From NCBI GenBank assembly GCA_008694505.1, contig VZDJ01000346.1, positions 13,007,402 to 13,071,401 on the forward strand: a DNA stretch of 64,000 nucleotides, given 5' to 3'. This document shows positions 35,470 through 46,050 of this stretch, piece by piece; within the stretch, counting starts at the first letter, position 1; the number at the start of each line of letters is the position of its first letter. The notes under the pieces are model-generated. The model worked only from the letters and a program-made list of their open reading frames with translations, had not been told where the DNA came from and did no database searches. Source of the DNA: Cyanoderma ruficeps. Lineage: Eukaryota > Chordata > Aves > Passeriformes > Timaliidae. The translations under genes and the position numbers were made by a program.

Positions 35470-37169
35470 CCTCAGGAATTTTTCTGCGCTATCTCTAAAC
35501 AGAACCTTGCTTTTCCCCTAAACCATCTGGAAATACAGAGATTGCAGAGCAGTCCCGTACTGCTAGACAAGACTGAATAAACAAAGGCAAATTTTGTGTC
35601 AGAATGCTAAGCCACCACAAATGTAAAAGCCATGAACGTACTTGTTGAAGAGACTGTGGTATGAATACCGCACTTATTGAATAAGGACTTAGGTGACATT
35701 GCATGCTTTTAGATTCCTTCTGTTCCCTCCCCACTCAGGAAGCTCAGCTGTAAATTTTCCAGTTGCTCAGTGAAAGGAGGTGGATTAGACAGTATGTTAT
35801 CCACAACCACCTCTGTGAATCACTTGGAAAAATATGTTGTTTTTTTCATCAAAGAGGAAAGCAGAAAAGGGGTCAAATTAAATTACCTGAAAATATCAGT
35901 GGAGAAAAGGTGTTTTCTAAACAATATTTTAAAAGCCTCCAGTGGTTTGGAAGCTGGTTATTGATGAGTACATCTGTGTGGCTCCTTGTCAGCAGGCTGA
36001 GCCTGCTCCATGCACACACCAGATTTCTCCCCTTTTCTCCAAGCCCAGTACTACCCAGGTGACTAGTAGTGTGAATGGTGCACCTCTCGTCCATGTTTTA
36101 TAGCACAGACTTACTGTCATGCTCACCACAACTTCTGGAGGGCAGACAATGTGAGCTCAGTGTTACCATGGACACTTGAGCTGATACACCACAAAGAATT
36201 TCATACATCCTGTTCCATGGTTAGTGCAGTAAATTTGTATGCAGGCACCATATTTCACATAACACATGCCTGATATTCAAGTTTACACACACCAAAGGCT
36301 GAACATGATGAAAACCTCACAGCTGAAACCATGACCTTTCTCTTTGCTTATAATTCTGAATATAATGCTTATATTTAGAATATATGGAAGCGTGACTAGT
36401 TCATCTCCACATATTTTTTCCAGATTTTGTTCTTCTATTGGCACCTTTCTCATATATTTCCCCAGCATAATAATCTCTTTTCTCTCTATGTGTACTGTAA
36501 GGTTTTCATTATTTTACTATTTATATTGCTTCTTTTTCTGGGATTTCCTACTATGTCTGTATAGAGAATATTGGCATGGCCAAGGGGCAGAAGGATTGGA
36601 ATCCCTAAGGCAGGAAAATGTAATCTGATTTGCATAGTATTTTTCTGTAATGGTGAATCTTCCACTGAAGCATCAAAAAGAGGATTTGTACATGGTTATA
36701 GATTTAACTCATCCTTCTTAGATGGTGATAAATATGTCAGAAATTCACCCCAAAAGACATCATTGCTAATATGCATAGGACATTGTGTAGTGCTGCCTAT
36801 ACTTGTTCCTTCTAATCGCTAGATTCTGAATCTTTTCCTGGCTTCAAATGAAATGTTTTAATTACATTTCTTTTTTAATCTGTGTGTATTTTTTTTGCTG
36901 AAAATACCAAGTGGTGACACATGAAACTGCATGTCTTAAGAAGTGAGAAGAATAAAGAAAAGGTTTCTGAGATGCTGTTTTTGATACTAACATTTACTGA
37001 CAAGTTTGTTACACTACCCAGCAGTGCTGACCTTATTATGCCAGTCTCATCTTCAGGCAGCCTCCATGTAGCAATGGGAAAAAAGGATAGCCTGTTTTTA
37101 TAAAATACAAAATACGCACAGATCACAGTGCTCACTGAAGCAAACACATCTTATGATGACTTCAAAGGA
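35470..37169. other. unique non-coding DNA
   Basis: No repeat or gene recognised. Short open frames on both strands only. Confidence 0.5.
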
Positions 37170-37241
37170 ATAATAATGATGATAATAATAATAATAATAA
37201 TAACAATAATAATAATGATGATGATGATGATGATGATGATG
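37170..37241. repeat. AAT/GAT compound microsatellite
   Basis: Trinucleotide units aat then gat run to 37241 with a few interruptions. Confidence 0.95.
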
Positions 37242-37403
37242 TAGTTTTTTCTTGTAAGAGAAAATCTGCTACTATTCAAAGCACTGTACTGGATTATAAG
37301 CAGGGCAGATAGGCAGCAATTTTGCCCGAGAATTCAATGAATAAGGCATTTGAGAATAAATCTCTAAGCCAGATGTTATTAGCAGTGGTATGTACCACTA
37401 CAC

Positions 37404-37525
37404 AGGGAGTTGTAGAGAGTGATAAGGTCCCCCTGAGCCTCCTTTTCTCCAGACTAAACACCCCCAGCTCCCTTAGCTGCTCCTATCAGCTTCCACCTGT
37501 CAGTCTCAGCATTGGAGTGGATCCT
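37404..37525 (-). mobile_element. CR1 LINE internal 3' region fragment
   Basis: Antisense CR1: 'gagttgtagagagtgataag', 'ccctgagcctccttttctcc', 'agactaaacacccccagctc', 'ccttagctgctcct'. This lies further 5' in the element than the tails elsewhere. Both ends are truncated and it is degraded past 37520. Confidence 0.9.
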
Positions 37526-39469
37526 ATGCTGTTTACACACTAAAGAGAAAATGAAAACCTGATTTTCTAGAGACTTCAGCCACTGGCTGTTAAGGAAGCT
37601 GAGAATCTTCTTGTTATCAAATTTAGAAGTCGTGTGCTTCTATGAATAGTCAAAGTCAACTTTGGTGCTACTGTAACCAAACATTTAAAATAAGATAAAT
37701 GAGAGATGAAATGTTCTAAATTCCCATAAAGCACAAACTGTAAAACAACATGTGAAAATATTATGAGATTACTGAAGGTTCATGCATCATACAAAGAAGG
37801 CAGGTATTTACTGTAAAGTTAAGTACCAAAGTAATGAGAAAAAAAGTCCTCCTTTCTTCAATGAAATATCAAGTTTACTTAACCTTCTATTTTCCCAGTC
37901 CCTTTAGAATTAAAGGAAATGTGGTATATGTTTTCCTCTGATGCCAAATACTGCAATGAAGTCCTAGTGAGACTTTGCAAGTGTTGTCAGGAAATAAATT
38001 TCCCCTCCTATTTTACGAGTAGGTTATAAAAATACAAAGCTGAATTAATGTACCTTTTTAACAGGCAGGTGGATGGATACACCTTTCCCCAAGTTGCAGT
38101 TTGTTTGAAAGATAGTATTGCTTAGCTTATCTGTAATTTATCATGACTAGTCTGGATTCCTGTGCTTTTTATATGAAGTGATGGTGATGGCATGCTAGAA
38201 GTATTTTTCTGAACTTCAAAGAAACCAGACAAAGAGAGAAAAGAGAGTGAGAAAAGTTGAACACTGATCAGACTTTCTACCTGTCAGCAGTTGCATTTTA
38301 GATCAAAGATGTTACTTATGTGCAAAAACTGTAGTCCATCTCAGTAATCAAAACCATTTCTAACACCACAGTGAAAATAAAGCCATAGAACTGCCTGCTT
38401 TTTATTCCAATGTTGCCGTAAGATTTCCTCATCCTTTCTCCACTAACAGGAAACAGGAACCCTTCAAGTGTTTTTTTTTTAATCTTATCATCATTCTACA
38501 AAATGTCTGCTCTGTGATGAAAATCTGTAGATCCACCCTCATGCAACTTCCATTGTATTCATTGAAAAAAATCAAAAATCATACATGTGTGGATGGTATC
38601 TCTCTTTCTTCTCATGAAACTCTTTTGTTCAGATGTTGTGTAACACAGAGACCTCTGAAACGGGTAACTCTTGATGTGGGTTCTGCTGTGTGAGCTCATC
38701 TGAAAATACCTTCACCCAGAGAATCTTCTTACTGATCCTTCTGAGATGGTTTTGTCTGCAGCCACTTTGTTTCAGCAGCACTTCTATTTCTACTACTAAG
38801 CATATCAGTTCTGTATATTATCTGCAATTTTATTAATTGCAGAATGATATGTCCAAGATATTTTGCATTTAGACTGAACTATGTTTCAAAATATGTGTCA
38901 GCATTTCTTTTAAATTATAATGTGGTGGCTGTCCTTGATGTAGGGTTGTTCTGAACTCAACTCTGAGTGCTTCTGCTCTTACATTCACAGTTAATATGAG
39001 AAAAGTAGGGTAGCAGTTATCAGACCATAAATGTATCTATAAAGTCCCACCCCTCACCTTGTAAAAAGTCTTAATGGAAGACAGAAGTAGCTGGCAGTAA
39101 TCAAAGGTCACAATCACTTAATCATGCTCCATTTTTTCAGGCTGTCTGGCTTTCCTCAAGCTTGTCATGGGGGCTGTTTTTCAGTAGAGACTGTATTTTC
39201 ATGCACTGTGATGCATTGAGGAACATCAGAACTCAGTAATTCTAATTTTCTCATTGAAAGTAAGCATTTATGCTCCTTTTCTACTGAAGAAAATGATAAT
39301 AAGTTCATAACTACAGGCAGATCCAGAGCTGTTCAAAGCAACCTTGACTTTCCAGTCTATCTCTTTGGTTTGGCTGTGAGGTTGTTATGGACTACTTGTA
39401 CCTTGCTAAAGCCACTTAAACAGATTTTCAGGTATTCTATGACCCATTCATCTCATATTACAGAGCCAT
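37526..39469. other. unique non-coding DNA
   Basis: No repeat or gene recognised. A poly(T) of ten sits near 38472. Confidence 0.5.
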
Positions 39470-39830
39470 CAGGCTTGTCAGGTGTGAGGTACCCTTGATG
39501 TATCTGTGCTGGCTGCTTCCACTCAGATTTTTGTGCTTGGAAATGTCCTCCAGGAAAGTTTGCCACCTAATTTTCCATGGACAGGTATTAAGCAAACAGG
39601 CTTATTCTTTTCTTGCCCTTTGAAGATGGGAGCTACATTTGCCTTTATTACAGTCACTGGGAATTTGACCTAACTTCTGTGACCTTACAATGATGACTTA
39701 GAGTGACCTTACAATAGCAAATGGCAGCTCTTGTACCCACAAACACACCTCATCTAGTTCTATAGGCTTCTTTACCCCCACTTTTCTTAAGTGATCTCTA
39801 ATTTTGTTCAAAAAGTCAGAGACAGCTGCA
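39470..39830 (-). mobile_element. ancient CR1-type LINE reverse transcriptase remnant, N-terminal part
   Basis: On the minus strand the frame ending near 39698 contains NKIRDHLRKVGVKKP, which resembles the stretch of CR1 ORF2 just before the reverse transcriptase. The antisense 'cttgccctttgaagatggga' near 39615-39635 corresponds to the FKKGK-type block that precedes the first fingers motifs. The remainder to 39470 matches the following part with frame breaks. It is old and non-functional. It lies upstream, in element terms, of the part preserved at 22330-22800, but the two are 17 kb apart and separate copies. Confidence 0.75.
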
Positions 39831-40044
39831 TAGTGGGAAAGTATCTTCACAGTTGATCTTAATATGGGAACATTTACACCATTTTCATTACACTTGGGAG
39901 TTATAAAAGTGTCTGTAAATCTAAACCAGCTTAATGAAGGATTGAAAGGGGGCAAATTGGGCTATAATAATAGTGCTCCACAATCTTTAATTTAAATCAG
40001 ACTACATTTAGTCTGGTATGGATTTCCTCTTCTATAAATTACAG

Positions 40045-40130
40045 GGTTTTGGTGATTTGGGGGGTGGTGGTGGTGGTGTTTGTTTGTTTTCTTGTTTTCT
40101 TGTTTGCTTGATTTGGTTTGGTTTTTTCTT
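40045..40130. repeat. G/T-rich low-complexity stretch
   Basis: ggtggt units followed by gttt and cttgttt units. No A/C-rich content and no coding meaning. Confidence 0.9.
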
Positions 40131-40599
40131 TTAATTTGAATCTTTCTGCTGGCAGATTTGTGTAGACAAAACAACTATGCCTGACTGAGTTATTCAGTAA
40201 ATGCCATGCATTAAATCTGATCTGAAAACAAGTGTCTTTCAGTACACAAGATAACAGGGACCTTTGAATATTCACTCTTTCTAAGGAATTTATTGTTTTA
40301 GCGCACATCTGAATGCAGTGAATAAAAATTGAAGAAAATTTCATTAAGTCTAGCATAAAACTGTATGTCATACTTTGGGGGGCAGCATTCTAACAATATA
40401 CTGTATTTGTCAGATTGAACTTGTTAAGGTGTGGTGATATGAATATAAATCCACACGGAACAGGATCGTTCTGGTTTGCATGCATGAATTATCACTTCTG
40501 TTTGTCAGGAAATTCAGTCTTAACTAAATAACTTTCTTGCAGGGATTTTTTGGTGAGGTCTTTTTGTTTGTTTGTTTTTTACATTGGGAATATAGGATT

Positions 40600-41193
40600 A
40601 TCCATTGTACTGTTGGATTCAAGCACAGCATTGCCATCTGGTCAAGGGAGGTGACTGTTCCTCTGTGTGTCACCACCTTGAGTTCTGTGTGTTCTCTGTG
40701 TCCCCTGGAGCTTGGGGCTCCACGGTACGAGGTTTTAGAGAGCATCCAGAGCAGGGCCACCAAGGTGGTGGGAGTCTCCAAGGGCAAGACTTACAAGCAG
40801 TGGCTGAGGTCACTTAGTTGGCACAGCCTGAAGAAAGGTAGGCTGAGGGGTGACCTTATCACAGTCTGCAACTTCCTCAGGGAGGGCAGTGGAGGAGGAG
40901 GTGCTAATCTCTCTCTGGTGACCAGCAGTAGGACACAAGGAAATGGAATGAAGCTGTGTCCCAGCAGGTTCAGACTGGACATTGGGAAAAGTTTCTTCAC
41001 TAAGGAAGTGGCCAATCGCTGTAACAGCCTACCCAGGGAAGTTGTCATGGCACCAAACCAGCCAGAGTTCAAGCACTGTCTGGAGGGTGCTCTTAGTCAT
41101 ATTATTAAATTTTATGTAGTCTTGCAAGGAGCAGGAAAATGGACTTGATGACCCTTATGGGTACCTTCCAACCTGAAATATTTTATTATTCTA
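40600..41193 (+). mobile_element. CR1 LINE, end of ORF2 plus 3' end
   Basis: The longest CR1 piece here. In sense order: 'gagcagggccaccaaggtgg', 'ggctgaggggtgaccttatc', 'tgcaacttcctcagggag', 'ttcagactggacattggg', 'agcctacccagggaagttg', then 'ggacttgatgacccttatgg' and 'gtaccttccaacctgaaat'. A single frame is open over 40537-41148 (203 codons, starting at TTG) and follows the ORF2 C-terminal part: RLRGDLITVCNFLREGSG, then FRLDIGKSFFTKEVANRCNSLPREVV (seen in two segments). An uninterrupted frame suggests a moderately young copy or chance survival. The 5' boundary is approximate. Confidence 0.93.
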
Positions 41194-42257
41194 CGTGTCT
41201 AAATGTGTCAAAATAAGACGCAAAATCTTCTAGGCAGACAGATTTCCATAGCATATTCTTATACCTAGTTCCTGGGATCTGGGGAAATTTTGACAATGCC
41301 TCTGAGGTCACGTACCAGGAGCTACAGGAAAGCAGAGAACTGGTCCCACGAGGTGTTGAGCTCCTGCAAACCTCTTGGGTGTCTCTGAGAGTTGAGTGTT
41401 ATGAAAAACCCTCTATGACTGAGCCTACAGAAGCCACACTGTGGCCCCACCGTGTTTGAGAGCTTACTGTGTGCACCAGGAGAGAGACTGAAGGTTTGCT
41501 GCATTAGATGGGCGTTTTGATCCTTCTGTTTAAATAGTCACTGTTCTCTTCCTTCTCCACTCTGCTGCTCTTCCTCCCCGCGATGGCCTTGACTCTGACT
41601 ACATTGGTGAAGGGCAAAGTGGTCTTTCTATAGCTTTTGTCTCCACCACCTGGCCATAATGACAGCTGGAATAATGCCGCCTCATATAGATCTTGTCTCC
41701 AGAGGTAAGCTTTAGCTTAAAATGAAAAGCTGTGTATAATTTTTGCTTATCTGAGAGTGTATCGCCTGTAAGTGGGTAGCATAGCAGCTTCTCAAACCTC
41801 TTCTATTTCTTCTCATTTCTTTTTTCTTGCTCCAGGCTTGCAATCTGAATGTTAGGAAAAAAAGGTGTATTCAGTACTAAATCTCCCTTTCCCTTATATC
41901 TTAGAAGTGAAATCCTGGGGAAAAAATCCCTTCTCAATCACAGAGAATATAATTTTCTGGTTTGGTTTGATTATTCCAGCTTTCTTGAAAATTCTCATAA
42001 GCCAGATCAAACTGTTCAGACAAATTCAGAATGAGAACTGGAATCTGTCTGGCTTCATGGTTCCTTTGGGACAAGCGATTTTAAGGACATGTGTCTCCAA
42101 ATGAGGGCAAAGGCTGACACCCAGAGGCAGGATAATGTAACACCTCACAGTGGCTCATGCAAATGTGAAAACTGCATATCAAAAGGAGCTTCAAGAATGG
42201 CTTCTGAGTAACCTTTTCACATATTTACACCCGTAATTCAGGTTAATATTTGTATAA
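41194..42257. other. unique non-coding DNA
   Basis: A pyrimidine-rich tract and the string 'tctccagag|gtaagc' at about 41704 resemble exon ends, but the only ATG frame upstream stops after 16 codons. No gene is called. Confidence 0.45.
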
Positions 42258-42325
42258 ACCAGCTTTGAGCAGACTAAAGACTAATGAGATACCTTCCAGC
42301 CTGAATTGCTCTGTGATTCTGTGAC
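42258..42325 (+). mobile_element. CR1 LINE 3' terminus, short remnant
   Basis: 'gagataccttccagcctga' followed by 'attgctctgtgattctgtga' matches the last 40 to 50 bases of a sense-strand CR1. Upstream similarity is lost quickly. Confidence 0.75.
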
Positions 42326-44000
42326 CGAATTCACACAACAATATTACATGTTGAGAAGAGAGTGGGACTAGGGACTATTTGGAGAAAACTTCATTTAATT
42401 CATTACCTTAGCATTGCTTTGGGACAGAGATAAAGGAAGACCCAGCTACTTACACCATGACATCATTTTATCTAATTCTGTAGTATGAGGTAAGAATAAT
42501 CTACAAAATTACTTTTTAGCCTGAAATTCAGTCAGTCTGGAAGGCTGTAAAATATGAGAAAATATTAGACCATAATCCATGCAGCTTTTTATTAAAAAAA
42601 TATGTCTGTCTCCAGAAACAATGCTAAAACCAAAATACCTAATAGCCATTTATTGTTTTTATGAATTAAAGCTGCTGTGTGTTTATTGGTCTGCAGAAGT
42701 ATTTCTAAATATTGAACAGTCCTTGCCTTACAGAAAAAGTGAGGGAAGACTGATCTAAGGATCCTATTGTCATAATCCTAAACATCCTATTGTCATAAGG
42801 GGCCTGCATGATGATTCCCTTGGACATTACTCAGAAGTAAATATGCCATCATATAACTCATAATTCTGTTATTATGCTTCACTGCTGGCCTTTCCTAATT
42901 TCCAGGTGCCTTTTTTTATAATATTAGCAATATTTTCATCTGATAAACATGCTCTCATATAGGATGAGGGGAAATGTTGGAGTTATTAAATTCACTGCAA
43001 AGGCTTTAGGGATTTTCTCTCCCCTGCTTTTCTCACCAGACCATTAATCTTAAAAACATTCTAGTTGTATATCTCTGGTTTCAGTGTACTGTGTGCATGA
43101 GTCCAGCCCCTAAAGACATGAGTTGTGCTCAGTCTTTATCTTCCCTGTAAAAGAAAAGGATTTCTTCAATAACTTTTGCTGACACTGGCCTGTGTGGATG
43201 ATGCAGGCTCCCACTGCTAACAAGTAAGCAAGATGTGTGGATCTGATCCCAAAAGCTCTCAAGGGATCTCAAATATCTCTAGCCGGGATAAAGCAGACTG
43301 GTGTGTGGGATTGCATGCTGCTGGATGCAATAAACTCTTTGTAGAGACATGTCTTCTGCTGATATCCAATATTTCTTGTGGCTGAGCTGGAGGCAGAATA
43401 TGGTGTTGTAGCTATGGTGTGTTTGAGGAGAGGCAGCCTCTCTGCATGGCTGAGCACATTATTGTACAGTGCCAGCCATTAGTGGGATGTCTGATGTACT
43501 TCAAAGACTCTCCTCTGGAAGTGGGACAAAGTTCTTTGTTGCTGCTCCAGCCCTTTCCATCTGTCTTTTTGTTCTTCATGACAGCTGTGTCCTGTTCTCA
43601 TATTGGAAAGAGGAAATTCAATCTTTTTGAACTTGCTGTGGAGCCTTGCGTAGACTCCGCTCCTGTCTTGCACCACAGCTCTTTTCAATCACTGCTGATC
43701 CTTATTCAGTGTCTGTGGCTGCTCCTGTTTTCTCCTCACTAGACATTATGCCTTTCACCTCTATATGACTGTATTATTCCCTTTAGAACAAATTAGAGAA
43801 GGAAAAAAACCCAGTTATTCTAGACAAGATTTAATTTCTGGTTTGGTACATTGCCCATAAAACATATTTCTAATCCAATCTAGTGTCCTGTTGTCAGTCT
43901 GAACATCTTTCAACCTGTTGACAGGAAAATTTTATTTTAGACTTGTCACCAAATTCTGGAAATGGATGGAGCACCTGTTACCATGTGTGTTCTTAACACA
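42326..44000. other. unique non-coding DNA
   Basis: A 15-bp direct repeat (atcctattgtcataa) occurs twice between about 42760 and 42800. No gene or transposon recognised. The 107-codon plus frame at 43419-43742 has no recognisable domain. Confidence 0.5.
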
Positions 44001-44166
44001 TAATCACAGAATCCTTTAGGTTAGACAAAACTTTTTAAGATCCTCCAGTTCAACCATTAACCATCCAACAACTGCCAAGTTCACGACTAAGCCATGTCTT
44101 TAAGTACTACACTACATGTCTTTTAAATACTTTCACAGATGGTGCTTCCACACTTCCCGGGGCAGT
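44001..44166 (-). mobile_element. CR1 LINE 3' end fragment
   Basis: Antisense CR1 3' end: 'taatcacagaatcctttagg', 'gttcaaccattaaccatc', 'ctaagccatgtctttaagt', 'atgtcttttaaatactttc', 'acacttcccggggcagtg'. Minus-strand element, truncated at about 165 bp. Confidence 0.93.
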
Positions 44167-45527
44167 GACACAAGATGATTCTGAGCACTGAGAGGGAATA
44201 AGCTGATAAATGTGGGATGGGGAATGACTTGGTGCTTCGCTGTGTGTCAGACTGGGACAATGGCTTTTACTGGATAGAATTAAACTTTTGTGGCCACAAG
44301 ATGGCAGACGGGAACAAGGCAAGACTGCAGGGAGGGGATTGACACAGCTCTAGGTTTTCCTCGCCTTGGAGCCAAATAACAGTTATGAACAGTGATTCAT
44401 TTACCTTCTGGACCGCAATGGGATCTTCATAGCAAACAATGGAAATTTCTTCATTGGTACTGAAGGGAAGTAGGTGACACTCAGGACACAGATGACACCG
44501 AAAAAACAGCATAATAATAACTCAGAGACTAAGATATCAAGAGTCAAGTTTATAGTGATGGTGTTTAAAAGACGCATATTTTATAGGTGTGAATTTTAGA
44601 CTCTCAAATAAGAGTATGATCATTATAAACAACCTTTTTTTTTCTGATCGTGTGCTTTTCTTTTTTTTTTTAATTATTATCTCAAATAATATACCCATCA
44701 GGGTGCAATCCCTGATGCAGTATGTGATTATTGCAGACCATTCCCTTTTCCCTAATTTAATGTCAAGAACTGTGTCTCCTTAGGTGTCCAAAAGCCTGAG
44801 CAATCTTCTCCTGCTCCTGGGCTCTGTGCTGTTTGGGGCAGATAATGTTCCCACCAAAGCTGAGACTTTGCTGCTCTGAGCAGCTTTGGGCACCCTGAGA
44901 GTGCCCAATGGGATGGGGGCTGCTTCAGCTACTCCAGCTCTGAGCTGGCCCTGAGCCTTGAAGGCAGCCCTCCTGCCCTTGCCACTGTAACAAAACCTGA
45001 TATTCCTATTGCTATTTTAGTCCTATTGTTTCCTGATTGGGATTGTTGCCTCCTGGCTTTCACATAGCCCTTTAAGCTCTTGATTTTACCTAGTAAGTCC
45101 TAAATAGTCAACTGATGACAATTTGAGGGATGACACATGTTGGCACATGCAGTCTGGCTGGGAAAATTGATCCCACCTTCACATATAGACCCTCCACAAC
45201 CAGGCAGAGTGGAAGTGAGAGCAGTCTTTTACGTCCCAGCAGAGTGATCAAAAGTCCAGGCTGGAGAGGTCATTTTGGATTGTCTAATTGGGCTGATCTG
45301 CTATCTGTAAATAATTACAGATTTGTTATACCCTTGGCTCTGTAGCACTTTCCTGTTCCCTGTTTTATATCTTCACTGGGTGAGAGACTAGACTGTCATT
45401 GGTTAATTGCTCAAACAATTGACCACTTAACTGCCTGTCACCAGAGGCTACAGCTGGATCTTGAGCAAGATAAGGGAACAGGCTAATAAGAGGTAAATCC
45501 TATGAGATTGGATAGTGCTTTTTATCA
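44167..45527. other. unassigned sequence upstream of an LTR, possibly ERV internal
   Basis: 44770-44990 is GC-richer than its flanks and contains gctgctctgagcagc, a 7-bp palindrome. 45303-45322 is an 8-bp inverted repeat (atctgtaa, ttacagat). Sequence at about 45380-45520 reads like internal retroviral DNA just upstream of the LTR at 45528, but no protein motif is recognisable. The rest shows nothing. Confidence 0.3.
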
Positions 45528-46050
45528 TGTCAAGGTCCTTATACAAGTGGCTCAACTGTGAAAACTCACCTCTGGAAAAGCATTGGAACATTCACATGTA
45601 GCCTGATGGTATCATCTCTGCTGATAGCCATGAACTGACTCTGCTTTTCTGGTGTAAGAGGTGTCTTAGAAGTTGTCATAACTATCCAAGACTCCCAAAG
45701 TGTCCCATGATCCAAAGTATTACATCATCCAATATAAAACTTCCTGCCCTAGGAGAAGTAGCTGGGCATTCCCACCTGAACCAGAGCAAATATAAATCCA
45801 ATGTACTCTGTGTTTCATGGGCTTCTGCCAGTCCCAATGGATCAAGACCAGGACCCCCACCACCAAGAAGAGCAGAAGAAAAGGACCAATGGGATGCTGT
45901 CAGAATCCATGTGGTGGTGATATTTTTTCTATTTAATCATCTCTCTGTCACTCTCATTCTCTCCTCCCACTCTCTTTTCCTATTTTTTCTATCTCTTCTG
46001 CTCTAAGTCACATTTGTGGTTAAATAAAAATCTGCACTATTGACTTCAGT
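45528..46050 (+). mobile_element. ERV-type LTR (class III-like)
   Basis: Starts 'tgtcaaggtcctt', a plausible LTR TG end. It has a TATA box at 45733-45739 (aatataaaac), a GC-moderate segment with 'aaaaggaccaatgggatgct', and a long pyrimidine tract (ctctctgtcactctcattctctcc and on) at about 45930-46005. AATAAA follows at 46023-46028, with a CA-type end near 46048. This order and length of about 520 bp match the ERV-L type LTRs abundant in songbirds. No matching target-site duplication is apparent, so it may be a 3' LTR of a decayed provirus or a degraded solo LTR. Boundaries are estimates. Confidence 0.55.

Noticed and set aside
40537..41148. host protein-coding gene of 203 codons
   Set aside because: The sequence is the C-terminal end of CR1 ORF2 and its 3' region, and the frame opens at TTG.
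41575..41704. coding exon ending in ccagag|gtaagc
   Set aside because: The ATG frame stops after 16 codons, and there is no good acceptor.
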